Virus record (IMG/VR): IMGVR_UViG_3300036817_000341
Location: 1-23,502 of that record
Strand: one strand, 5' to 3'
Origin: a virus
Length of the DNA: 23,502 nt
A program made the position numbers and the translations under genes. Below, piece after piece: positions 6,491 through 13,076 of this stretch (the first letter of the stretch is position 1; every line of letters starts with the position of its first letter). The notes beneath the pieces were generated by a model that saw nothing but the letters and a program-made list of their open reading frames with translations, had not been told where the DNA came from and ran no database searches.

Positions 6491-7044
6491 AATCCACTTT
6501 GCCAAAAATGGTGCCAGTTTCTATACATGGGTAAGGTGTAATCAATTTTAATATCGATTTGAGCCTCCTGTGCCGCCTTACCCAATATTCGGGTTATATC
6601 CACAAATAGGGAGGGATCATACAGAGCCGCATCGGGCACATTGGTAATCCAAGCATGATTTACTCCCGCCTCCATAAATCGGGGTTTTACTCCCCAATAG
6701 GTACCTACCCTTTTCTTTAGAACCGAACCTTTGGTAAGACATTCACTGGCCAATTTACCCATACCCACCACTGAGCAGGGTTTATTAGCTATCATGAAAT
6801 CCTTTAGGACCTCAATATGGGGTTCCAGAAATCTTTTTCGTTCCCATGCCTTACTGGGTATATGCTTAAGGTTTCCCTCAAACACATAGGTATGTATCCA
6901 CCTATCCCGGGGAATGGATAATCGTTTAATCATCCAAACCAGGAACTGTCCCCCGTCATGTACCAGGGGTGTTCGTTCCCTTATCTCCTGCCAACTCCGG
7001 GTCTCCAGTACTATTAGTAGCTTCGGTTGGGGTAGATTCTGCAC
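6487..7044 (-). CDS. Uracil-DNA glycosylase-fold protein (185 aa)
   Basis: The pattern resembles family 4/5 UDG-like proteins: an N-terminal strand LLIVLETRSWQEIRERTPLVHDGGQ (residues 9-33), a helix (FLVWMIKRLSI), a central FMIANKPCSVVGMGKLASECL (residues 83-103; compare the family's 'VALGRxAaxxLL') and a C-terminal VPDAALYDPSL (residues 136-146) where active enzymes have HP. The usual GE/AxPG active-site motif is not evident, so it may bind DNA or act in replication rather than excise uracil. The only plausible start is GTG at 7044, with no Shine-Dalgarno, overlapping the upstream gene by 89 nt. It lies two genes upstream of the polymerase. Confidence 0.65.
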   Translation of the reverse strand: MQNLPQPKLLIVLETRSWQEIRERTPLVHDGGQFLVWMIKRLSIPRDRWIHTYVFEGNLKHIPSKAWERKRFLEPHIEVLKDFMIANKPCSVVGMGKLASECLTKGSVLKKRVGTYWGVKPRFMEAGVNHAWITNVPDAALYDPSLFVDITRILGKAAQEAQIDIKIDYTLPMYRNWHHFWQSGL

Positions 7045-7252
7045 GTAATTTGCCGGTTCTAATATTCCTATGGGTTACCATGCTTTGTAGAGTCTCCTGA
7101 ATAAAACCCAAACCCTCGGTTACCTTTCGAGGTCTAACTCCTTTGGACTTTGTTGCGCGAGCTATTGCCCTCAGGTAATATTCATTCAGAGCCTCTATTA
7201 CTAGATTCAATTCCCTCGGATTTAAAACTAGGTTCTCCCTTTCTATATTCAT
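6956..7252 (-). CDS. Hypothetical protein (98 aa)
   Basis: Starts MNIERENLVLNPRELNLVIEALNEYY after AGGA about 9 nt upstream. Residues 10-62 are helical (RELNLVIEALNEYYLRAIARATKSKG, EGLGFIQETLQSMV). Residues 68-98 are a disordered Thr/Glu/Gly tail, exactly the part that overlaps the UDG-fold gene in another frame. No family recognised. The ordered part precedes the overlap, as expected if the tail evolved over an existing gene. Confidence 0.65.
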   Translation of the reverse strand: MNIERENLVLNPRELNLVIEALNEYYLRAIARATKSKGVRPRKVTEGLGFIQETLQSMVTHRNIRTGKLRAESTPTEATNSTGDPELAGDKGTNTPGT

Positions 7253-7379
7253 CTATAAGTTCCTGTAAACTTTTATGAAGATTTCTTTCCGGTTCTCCAT
7301 AGGCCTCGGGGAATCTTTGTTTTAAGAATTCCAGAGCCGTAATGGTCTCCTTTATTGATATAATTAGATGTGAGATCAT
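7182..7379 (-). CDS. Hypothetical small helical protein (65 aa)
   Basis: Starts MISHLIISIKETITALEFLKQRFPEAYG. Residues 1-47 form two likely helices, followed by a polar tail overlapping the next gene by 71 nt. The ATG is six bases after a 10-bp G+C-rich hairpin (7386-7409) and has no Shine-Dalgarno. Initiation may be regulated by the hairpin or by read-through from the ssDNA-binding gene. Function unknown. Confidence 0.6.
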   Translation of the reverse strand: MISHLIISIKETITALEFLKQRFPEAYGEPERNLHKSLQELIDEYRKGEPSFKSEGIESSNRGSE

Positions 7380-7385
7380 ATTTTA

Positions 7386-7409
7386 AACGGGGGAGTTTTC
7401 TCCCCCGTT
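7386..7409 (-). terminator. Strong hairpin, terminator or translation-control element
   Basis: AACGGGGGAG, loop AAAA and CTCCCCCGTT form a perfect 10-bp stem on the minus strand, followed by TTTAAAATATG. It stands after the ssDNA-binding gene and palindrome copy 4. The U-tract is short (GTTT), so partial termination is as likely as full termination. It also sits six bases before the next ATG. Confidence 0.6.
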
Positions 7410-7420
7410 CTGTACCTAAT

Positions 7421-7437
7421 TTAATAACCGTTATTAA
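7421..7437. promoter_or_regulatory. Operator-like palindrome, copy 4 (TTAATAACCGTTATTAA)
   Basis: Perfect 8-bp arms. The TAA stop of the gene at 7434-8144 is part of the palindrome. A strong hairpin follows 11 nt downstream. Confidence 0.8.
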
Positions 7438-8144
7438 TAGGGCGTATTCTCGCGATAGGCCTGAATTACCTCATTATCACATTCCCCCTGGATGGAGAAA
7501 TGTTGATAATCCACTCCATTGTAATGTTGATAGGTTACCTTGAGATTAACTCCGGGTTTTTCCTTGGTTATAGCCTCAAAGGTGGCCTCCAGATTCTCAT
7601 CGAAGTCCTCATCCACGGCGGGTATCTCATATCCCAATCGAGCCAGATCATTACCTAGTGCCCTAATACCCCCCATTACCGGATCTCCATCCTTGTTTAT
7701 TAACATTCTCCAATCCACCAATTGATTTGCCTCGGAGAAGTCCTCCCCACATAGTTCGGCATTAATCCTAACTGATTGTCCCTTGGCATCGGGAGCCTGC
7801 AATACAAAGGATCTTATCAATGCCTCATATACCCCCGCTTTAACGTTGGTAGCATTATTGGACATGGGTACCGCGGCAAAGGCCTGAGCCAATGCACTTT
7901 TCTTTGTCGGTTTGGCCATGGTTTTAATCATCTTCTTGGGTGGAGGAGCTACCTCTTCCTCCTCGATTTCCTCGTCATCCTCCTCCTCGGCCATCTTGGC
8001 TATGGGTACCATCTTCTTTTTGGGAGGAGTGGGACGAGTTTCCTCCTCCAATTCCTCCTCCAATTCCTCCTCCTCCACGGGTTCGGGAGGGGCTACCTGT
8101 TGTTTGGGTAATATCTTACTTAGCTTCTTTTTGGGTGGTAACAT
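7434..8144 (-). CDS. Probable ssDNA-binding / recombination partner protein (236 aa)
   Basis: Residues 1-85 are low complexity, alternating Lys/Pro-rich blocks (LPPKKKLSKILPKQ, PPPKKMIKTMAKPTKK) with acidic blocks (EEEELEEELEEET). Residues 95-236 form a folded domain starting NVKAGVYEALIRSFVLQAPDAKGQ and ending DYQHFSIQGECDNEVIQAY. This resembles the SSB/DUF669-like proteins that sit next to Sak4-type ATPases in phages, and the ATPase gene lies directly upstream with a 29-nt overlap. A ribosome site AAAGGAAA is 9 nt before ATG. The role as ssDNA-binding protein is inferred from context and general pattern, not from a definite motif. Confidence 0.65.
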   Translation of the reverse strand: MLPPKKKLSKILPKQQVAPPEPVEEEELEEELEEETRPTPPKKKMVPIAKMAEEEDDEEIEEEEVAPPPKKMIKTMAKPTKKSALAQAFAAVPMSNNATNVKAGVYEALIRSFVLQAPDAKGQSVRINAELCGEDFSEANQLVDWRMLINKDGDPVMGGIRALGNDLARLGYEIPAVDEDFDENLEATFEAITKEKPGVNLKVTYQHYNGVDYQHFSIQGECDNEVIQAYRENTPY

Positions 8145-9090
8145 GTTTTATTTCCTTTGTTGGTTTTGCTACACTGGTGGTGGTCTCATCATCGACCCCC
8201 ACATACAGTCTAACAAATTCTCTTTCCGCATTTTGTCCCGCTTCGGGACTGTTCGTAAAAAATGATTGCCATTGTTTCCAGGGAGGATTATCACTCTGTG
8301 CCGTGGGAGGAGTTACAATATACTTGTTGGGTATATACACCTTTCTTATACGGGTTCCAGCCATGAGGTAATCACTACCATCGAAGGAGATCATTCTATC
8401 CCTATCCTTATTACCCCTTCGTTTCCTGCTAAAGAATCCATGCATAATCACATCCGATTGGGTGTGACAGAACTTTTGCACCCCTCCCGGCAGGCTGGTT
8501 TCCTTTTTAGGACGACCCCCCATGATTCGAGTTTCATCGGAACCCTTTTCGGTACTATGGGTAATTACCGCCACTCCACAACCCAGTTTTACCAGTCTAT
8601 TGTAAAACATTCGTATGGGTCTGGTTTGTAATAAATCCCATCCTCTACCAAAATCTCCCCCCTCCGAGGGATGGTCCACATGTGCCAGGGCGCAGTAGTG
8701 ATCCGAGGCCATCTTAGTTGCCATGTCTATGGTATCCACCACCACCATGCTATAAGGACATTGATTTTCGAGTTCCTCCAATAACTCCATAGCAGAGGTG
8801 TAAACTATACCATCCTCGTCTTGATCCCATCCCAATTTCCTTTCCTTAAAACTTCTATCCCAGGAGGTAATTACCACCTTGGGACAATCCACCTCGGCAT
8901 AACCCGCCTCAAAGGCCAATAGACAGGTATCAGGGCATCCCGAGAAGAAGGTGGTCTTACCCCATTTAGGGGGTCCTATCAACATATACTTCAAACGTTC
9001 TGGACGCCATACCGTGGGTTTGCTACCCAGGGGTAAAATACTACTATCCCGAGCTTTGTCTAATATTCTCAACTGTTGTGGCTGTGGCAT
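8116..9090 (-). CDS. RecA-like / Sak4-type (AAA_24) ATPase (324 aa)
   Basis: Walker A is LIGPPKWGKTT (residues 37-47) and Walker B SMVVVDT (114-120). A sensor-like VAVITHST (173-180) is followed by a segment ending in a conserved-looking GGVQKFCHTQSDVIM. This is the core of the phage AAA_24/Sak4 family, small RecA-like ATPases that assist single-strand annealing and recombination-dependent replication. The C-terminal 60 residues are polar and less conserved in appearance. The gene is first after its own promoter (9114-9142). Palindrome copy 5 separates +1 from ATG and no Shine-Dalgarno is present. It overlaps the probable ssDNA-binding gene downstream. Confidence 0.85.
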   Translation of the reverse strand: MPQPQQLRILDKARDSSILPLGSKPTVWRPERLKYMLIGPPKWGKTTFFSGCPDTCLLAFEAGYAEVDCPKVVITSWDRSFKERKLGWDQDEDGIVYTSAMELLEELENQCPYSMVVVDTIDMATKMASDHYCALAHVDHPSEGGDFGRGWDLLQTRPIRMFYNRLVKLGCGVAVITHSTEKGSDETRIMGGRPKKETSLPGGVQKFCHTQSDVIMHGFFSRKRRGNKDRDRMISFDGSDYLMAGTRIRKVYIPNKYIVTPPTAQSDNPPWKQWQSFFTNSPEAGQNAEREFVRLYVGVDDETTTSVAKPTKEIKHVTTQKEAK

Positions 9091-9093
9091 GAT

Positions 9094-9110
9094 TTAATAA
9101 TGGTTATTAA
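9094..9110. promoter_or_regulatory. Operator-like palindrome, copy 5, over a transcription start (TTAATAATGGTTATTAA)
   Basis: 17-bp inverted repeat with one arm mismatch. It covers about -3 to +14 of the promoter at 9114-9142 and ends three bases before the ATG at 9090, a classic place for a repressor to block RNA polymerase. Confidence 0.85.
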
Positions 9111-9113
9111 TCT

Positions 9114-9142
9114 AATATAACCTATTATGGGTAAAAAGTCAA
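9114..9142 (-). promoter_or_regulatory. Sigma-70-type promoter, TTGACT-17-TATATT
   Basis: TTGACT (9142-9137), a 17-bp spacer ACCCATAATAGGT-like in its second part, and TATATT (9119-9114); +1 near 9107. It drives the recombination/polymerase unit beginning with the Sak4-like gene. Confidence 0.9.
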
Positions 9143-9153
9143 GTTCCGTTTAT

Positions 9154-9564
9154 TCACGGAGACAACTTCTTCCATAGTTCTTCGTTTCTAACTAACTCCA
9201 CCACCGTTTCATGCCCCTCCCTAGCTTGATTCCAGGTTTCATAACGCCATTGATAATCTAGGGCTTCCTCTAAATTCTCTCCCTTAAAAATCATGGTTTC
9301 AAACCATTTGGGTGATCCACCAAATCCATGATCTACACATAGAAAAACGGTGCTAACTAATAATCCATTAACCATATCTCTTCCCACCCTTCTATTCTCG
9401 ATTACCTTCCACCATTCCTCCCATTCCATTATTCTCTGATGGGAAATTCTAACCACGTTGTGTTGCTCATCCAGCATCGCCAGGTAGGACAGATGCCGGT
9501 CAGCATAGTTGGCAAACTCCTCAAACGTTTTGCGAGGGATCAATTCATCTTCGTCCATATTCAT
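9154..9564 (-). CDS. Conserved phage hypothetical protein (136 aa)
   Basis: The second half carries VSTVFLCVDHGFGGSPKWFETMIFKG and YQWRYETWNQAREGHETVVELV. The pattern '...DHG...GxPxxFETM.F...RYxTWxxAxxGH' recurs in short proteins of many phages and some plasmids. Its function is not known to me. The first half is helical and acidic (MNMDEDELIPRKTFEEFANYADRHL). The ATG overlaps the stop of the nuclease gene as TAATG. It is the last gene before the promoter at 9114-9142, with no terminator between, so upstream transcripts can read on. Confidence 0.75.
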   Translation of the reverse strand: MNMDEDELIPRKTFEEFANYADRHLSYLAMLDEQHNVVRISHQRIMEWEEWWKVIENRRVGRDMVNGLLVSTVFLCVDHGFGGSPKWFETMIFKGENLEEALDYQWRYETWNQAREGHETVVELVRNEELWKKLSP

Positions 9565-10592
9565 TATTCTATAGGTGTTTCAGTGGGTAATAATTCTTCA
9601 TGTTTTACTTCTCGGGTATCATATTCGGCCAACATAAGGGGTCCATCTTTGCATAGGGGTAGGAATTCACAAAAACTACCATAAATATGACAATGCCCGG
9701 TATTCATGGACATGGATAATGCCTCGCAAAGGGAGGGGTTTACCTTGGAGCTTCTCATGTGTCTAAACATATTAATATGAGGATCTAACATCTCCTTTTC
9801 GAATCGTTCCAACATTCCCGTTTGTAGGGGCATACGTTGTCTATAGAAGAATTTAGGTCTTTGGGCCCAGAAATCATCCTTTACCCTTGCCAGGTAAGCC
9901 TCCCTCGATTCCTTCTCCTTGGTTTTCTTATTTACCTGGGAGATTTTTAATTGGGTTTTTAATAGTCCGTTAGCCATGGTACCCATCGGTCTTATACCCG
10001 TGGCCCTCCAGTATAACCAACAGTAGAATAGAAACTGAAATCTAAAACTCCAGGCATCCAACATTTGGGCATCAAATCTACCCGCCGTCTTAAAGTCCCA
10101 AATAAATATCCCATCCTTAAGTTTAGGGTGGGCCACCAGATCAATTCTACCCGTTAGTTTCATACCCCTCCAAACAACCTCATAATCTGTTTCCGTGGAA
10201 ACCACCTTCATGGCACAATCCTCCCCATGATAATGCCATCGATAGGCATTAAAGGCTATTTGTACCTTAGCCCTCACAAACTCGATTTCCTCCCTTACCC
10301 CGGGAGCCAGCAACATTTCCCTAGGAAAAACCATTTGAGGAACCTCTATAGGATGGCCTCTAGGATGGTAAACATATAATCCCTCCCCATATAATCGAGC
10401 CAAAGCCCCATGCATTAAACTACCATAAATAATATGATAATTAGGAACCCCCCTTCTATCCAACATTAGAGCATATCGATAATACCACTTCCGGGGACAT
10501 GCGGCCCGGGTCATTATCTCACTTTGGGTAATTATATTATAGAGGGATACCTGTACGGCCCTCTGATCAAAGGGAAAACTCTCTTGCTTCAT
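9564..10592 (-). CDS. PD-(D/E)XK nuclease, Cas4/RecB-like, probable Fe-S protein (342 aa)
   Basis: The nuclease core is clear: GSLMHGAL (His61), GRIDLVAHP (Asp151), IWDFKTAG (Asp166, Lys168) and RFQFLFYCWLYW (Gln186, Tyr190), the RecB-family order. Cys32 (ACPRKWYYRY) near the N-terminus and Cys301, Cys308 and Cys314 near the C-terminus match the split cysteine layout that holds a 4Fe-4S cluster in Cas4 and AddB. The likely role is end-resection exonuclease feeding the Sak4-like/ssDNA-binding pair. No cas genes or repeats are nearby, so CRISPR adaptation is not suggested. The start overlaps the stop of the HTH-like micro-gene as ATGA. Confidence 0.85.
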   Translation of the reverse strand: MKQESFPFDQRAVQVSLYNIITQSEIMTRAACPRKWYYRYALMLDRRGVPNYHIIYGSLMHGALARLYGEGLYVYHPRGHPIEVPQMVFPREMLLAPGVREEIEFVRAKVQIAFNAYRWHYHGEDCAMKVVSTETDYEVVWRGMKLTGRIDLVAHPKLKDGIFIWDFKTAGRFDAQMLDAWSFRFQFLFYCWLYWRATGIRPMGTMANGLLKTQLKISQVNKKTKEKESREAYLARVKDDFWAQRPKFFYRQRMPLQTGMLERFEKEMLDPHINMFRHMRSSKVNPSLCEALSMSMNTGHCHIYGSFCEFLPLCKDGPLMLAEYDTREVKHEELLPTETPIE

Positions 10593-10741
10593 AAACGATT
10601 AATCAATTGCTTTCCTCTTTTTATTACCAAATCAATTTGGGCTGGAGTAAATCCATACTTTTTGATAATTTCAGAATGAGGCATACTGTAGCTAATTGCC
10701 AACAGTATAAGTTTGATTTCTTTTTTAGTTAATTTCACCAT
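10589..10741 (-). CDS. HTH-like microprotein (50 aa)
   Basis: An intact 50-codon frame starting MVKLTKKEIKLILLAISYSM. Residues 8-20 and the pair SEIIKKYG / TPAQIDLVIKRG (residues 23-42) look like a three-helix helix-turn-helix with a basic recognition helix. Its ATG is one base from palindrome copy 6, it has no Shine-Dalgarno, and its stop overlaps the nuclease ATG as ATGA, which supports it as a real gene. It is a candidate regulator, possibly autoregulatory through the adjacent palindrome, but nothing in the sequence proves binding. It could instead be a small replication accessory. Confidence 0.7.
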   Translation of the reverse strand: MVKLTKKEIKLILLAISYSMPHSEIIKKYGFTPAQIDLVIKRGKQLINRL

Positions 10742-10742
10742 T

Positions 10743-10759
10743 TTAATAACCGTTATTAT
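10743..10759. promoter_or_regulatory. Operator-like palindrome, copy 6 (TTAATAACCGTTATTAT)
   Basis: One mismatch at the outermost base. It spans the junction of two genes: the TAA stop of the 10756-10908 gene lies inside it and the ATG of the HTH-like gene is one base beyond it. Confidence 0.8.
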
Positions 10760-10908
10760 TTGTTAGTACGACGAGCCAACTCCTCATTAACCTCCCCCAA
10801 CATAGGAGTCACTTCCTCCCTTATACCTGCTATACCTCCAGCCAATGCCAATCCCGTACCTAACATAGCCAATTCATCATTATTGAAGGGTTTAAATCTA
10901 TTACTCAT
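10756..10908 (-). CDS. Hypothetical small protein (50 aa)
   Basis: A 50-codon frame starting MSNRFKPFNNDELAMLGTGL. Residues 13-28 are Gly/Ala/Leu-rich and moderately hydrophobic (AMLGTGLALAGGIAGI), followed by a charged helix (EEVTPMLGEVNEELARR). It could be a short amphipathic or weak membrane protein. Evidence for reality is the packing: ATGA overlap with the helicase stop and a TAA supplied by palindrome copy 6. No family recognised. Confidence 0.65.
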   Translation of the reverse strand: MSNRFKPFNNDELAMLGTGLALAGGIAGIREEVTPMLGEVNEELARRTNK

Positions 10909-12221
10909 AAATCTCTCTTATACTCCTCACATATTTTGGTGGCAATTTCAATCAGGATGGTTTCCTGATTTTTGTTCTCATCTATTTTTTTGTGAATGGA
11001 GGAATCGGGGAACTTGTCCGTGGCGAATCTATAATAGTATGAACTTTTTGAAATGCTACTCTTACGGTTGGTCCTACCCCTTGCCTGCTCATAACCCAGG
11101 GAAGAAAAGTTAGTCGAATAAAATAGACTATACTTAACATTCGCGAAATCATTAAGACTCGCACCACTTCCAATGGTAGCGATGGTAAGGGGTATTTTTC
11201 CACTACGCCAGCCCGAAACATTAAAATGGTCATGGCTTGTAAGTAGTGTACTTTTGCCAGGTAGTACGCCAGATAACATCTGGGCCGAGTAGACAAACCC
11301 CGTCCATATGATAGCCCTTTCACCGGCATCCAACAATTCTGCGCATATCTCCTTGAGTCTATGTAATTTAGATGAATTAACACCCAGGTAGTTTTTCTCA
11401 GATACCTTAACAAATCCATCCGATATTTGTTGTAGTTTGACCACCAATGACATTGCATTTTTGATCTGTAAGACCTCTCCCCTGTTTTCCAATAACCAAT
11501 TCTTAACCAATTCATGTTTGAGTTCCAGTTGTTCCGACGTGGGATCCACATTTATTTTTATGTCCCTTATAATCCGAGACTCTTTAGGGAAGTATACATC
11601 AATGTTATTTACCAGTTTTTGTTGTATGGATTGCAGAGCACCCTTCTTAGGAAATCTCTCCAAAAAACCCGCATAGTTGGTAAGGGGTATTTCAAACTCC
11701 TGTCTAAAGCCCGTGAGGCTGGAGGATAATTTCTTATCCAAATTCAATGCCCTTGCCTGTCCATATACATCCTCTATGTTACCCGCGGTCATTAGGGATC
11801 CCGACAATCCCAGCGAGGGCATTCGATGAGTCATTTGGGACAACATTTTACTACGTTTAGATTTGGGGTTCTTATACATCCACAATTCATCCGCCACTAT
11901 ACAATTAAGGGACTCAAAATCGATTATCAACTTGTTCCTTCGACTAAGTAACCCCACACTCATAAATCGGGGTTTAATAATCCCCCTTAATCCCACTAAT
12001 TTTATTTCATCCCTCCATTGTCGAAAAGCCCCGGGAGAGCAAATAATTAGGGGTCTAGGATGCTCCGCCACCATAAACATCCAGGCCAGGGCAATTCGGG
12101 TCTTACCCTCCCCCACCCTCCACCAGGCAATACCATTCTCCTCACTATGGGCAATTCTCTGGGCCGCCTCGAATTGCTCCGTGGTCAATAGGGGTCTTAA
12201 TTTATCTAAGGGGAGATTCAT
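10905..12221 (-). CDS. SF2 DEAD/SNF2-type helicase (438 aa)
   Basis: Motifs in order: Gln16 (TTEQFEAAQ), Walker A VGEGKTRIALAW (GEGKT, residues 37-41), motif Ia-like IICSPGAFRQW (59-69), motif II VADELW (DEL, 111-113), motif III-like LSGSLM (139-144), and in the second RecA lobe IIWTGFV (304-310), TIATIGSGASLNDF (346-359) and motif VI YEQARGRTNR (377-386). It is compact compared with cellular SNF2 proteins, as is usual for phage helicases at replication loci. Likely role: unwinding or branch migration in phage DNA replication. It begins inside the end of the AAA+ gene (20-nt overlap). Confidence 0.9.
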   Translation of the reverse strand: MNLPLDKLRPLLTTEQFEAAQRIAHSEENGIAWWRVGEGKTRIALAWMFMVAEHPRPLIICSPGAFRQWRDEIKLVGLRGIIKPRFMSVGLLSRRNKLIIDFESLNCIVADELWMYKNPKSKRSKMLSQMTHRMPSLGLSGSLMTAGNIEDVYGQARALNLDKKLSSSLTGFRQEFEIPLTNYAGFLERFPKKGALQSIQQKLVNNIDVYFPKESRIIRDIKINVDPTSEQLELKHELVKNWLLENRGEVLQIKNAMSLVVKLQQISDGFVKVSEKNYLGVNSSKLHRLKEICAELLDAGERAIIWTGFVYSAQMLSGVLPGKSTLLTSHDHFNVSGWRSGKIPLTIATIGSGASLNDFANVKYSLFYSTNFSSLGYEQARGRTNRKSSISKSSYYYRFATDKFPDSSIHKKIDENKNQETILIEIATKICEEYKRDL

Positions 12222-12966
12222 TTTCTATAAAGTTTATTAGGTCCATTACCCGGATGTCTCCACCCTTTCTTATACATCTACCAGCCCATAATAGAAAGAC
12301 ATTCTCAATTTCTGCCCCCGACAAATCGAATTGGGACAATCTGGCAAACTCCTCTATGGTAGGAAATATCGGAAATCTAAGGGGCCACTTGGCTTTCCAA
12401 ATTTGAAATCTTAAATCTTCATCAGGTCTTTCAAACCTTACCTTGGCAATTAACCTCCTTTCTAATGCCTCATCCAACATATGAACCATATTGGTAGCCA
12501 ATATTACCAATCCCGGGTATTTGCCGATCTCCACCAATAGAGCATTGATGGGTTCCAACAACCATACCATATCGGGTCCCAGTTTATCCCGATTCATTAG
12601 CATGGCATCACACTCATCCAGTAGTATAATGGGTAAATGTCTCTTCTCCAATCGAGCCAGAGTTTGTTCCCCCTCAAATATCTTCTTAATATTTCGGGCA
12701 AGTTCTCCAGGCTCATCGGAACCATAATCCGCCATTGATATGTTGGTTACCACTAGATGTAGTTTCTTACCTATATAATAGGCGGTAAGGGTTTTACCCG
12801 TACCGGGGGGACCATATAACAATATGGCGGTTCCCTGCTCCCTTATCTTATCCAAACCCCATTTCTTCCAAAGACTACGTTTGGCGTAGGCCTGTATGGC
12901 ATCCTCTATTCTATTCTCCACCTCCGGAGATAGAATGGGGATATTATATTTTTCCTTTTGCTTCAT
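12202..12966 (-). CDS. AAA+ ATPase (254 aa)
   Basis: Classic AAA module: Walker A LLYGPPGTGKTLTA (residues 49-62), Walker B IILLDECDAM (113-122), sensor 1 LATN (156-159), arginine-finger-like EALERRL (166-172) and sensor 2 DLSGAEIEN (214-222). The layout matches FtsH/proteasome-type AAA domains, without a protease or extra N-terminal domain. In this operon it probably loads or remodels replication proteins such as the helicase; the partner is inferred. First gene of the replication unit, with a promoter at 13077-13105 and a structured leader of about 104 nt. Palindrome copy 7 stands one base before ATG and there is no Shine-Dalgarno. Confidence 0.9.
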   Translation of the reverse strand: MKQKEKYNIPILSPEVENRIEDAIQAYAKRSLWKKWGLDKIREQGTAILLYGPPGTGKTLTAYYIGKKLHLVVTNISMADYGSDEPGELARNIKKIFEGEQTLARLEKRHLPIILLDECDAMLMNRDKLGPDMVWLLEPINALLVEIGKYPGLVILATNMVHMLDEALERRLIAKVRFERPDEDLRFQIWKAKWPLRFPIFPTIEEFARLSQFDLSGAEIENVFLLWAGRCIRKGGDIRVMDLINFIENESPLR

Positions 12967-12967
12967 T

Positions 12968-12984
12968 TTAATAACCGTTATTAA
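12968..12984. promoter_or_regulatory. Operator-like palindrome, copy 7 (TTAATAACCGTTATTAA)
   Basis: Perfect arms. It ends one base before the ATG of the AAA+ gene, at the 3' end of that gene's leader. Confidence 0.8.
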
Positions 12985-12990
12985 ATAGTA

Positions 12991-13063
12991 CGGTAATAAA
13001 ATCAGAATTTTTACTCCATAAAATCTCTGAATTCAGAGATTTTTTATTCTGAAATTATTACCG
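12991..13063 (-). promoter_or_regulatory. Nested inverted-repeat leader of the replication operon
   Basis: Outer arms of 18 bp with two mismatches (12991-13008 and 13046-13063; each reads CGGTAATAA at its outer end and CAGAAT at its inner end) enclose a perfect inner hairpin at 13020-13043. In the minus-strand transcript this would span about +8 to +80. It could be an attenuator, an antitermination target or a protein-binding structure. Confidence 0.65.
13020..13045. terminator. Perfect palindromic hairpin, possible attenuator, copy B
   Basis: AAAATCTCTGAATTCAGAGATTTT, the same core as at 2722-2743. The plus strand continues with a T6 run; the minus strand reads TTTTATGGAG. It lies downstream of the promoter at 13077-13105, so it must be bypassed for the replication operon to be expressed. 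It may also stop late transcripts leaving the endolysin gene. Confidence 0.6.
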
Positions 13064-13076
13064 CGGCTATTACTAT

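Noticed and set aside
7540-8371. Several long plus-strand frames opposite the ssDNA-binding and Sak4-like genes
   Set aside because: Their Ser-, Pro- and Leu-rich runs are the reverse of Glu/Lys-rich coding sequence on the other strand.
9564-10592. Cas4-like nuclease as part of a CRISPR system
   Set aside because: No repeats, Cas1 or Cas2 nearby; the gene is embedded in a phage replication operon.
10982-11551. 189-codon frame in another minus-strand register inside the helicase
   Set aside because: It overlaps conserved helicase motifs and has no domain features of its own.
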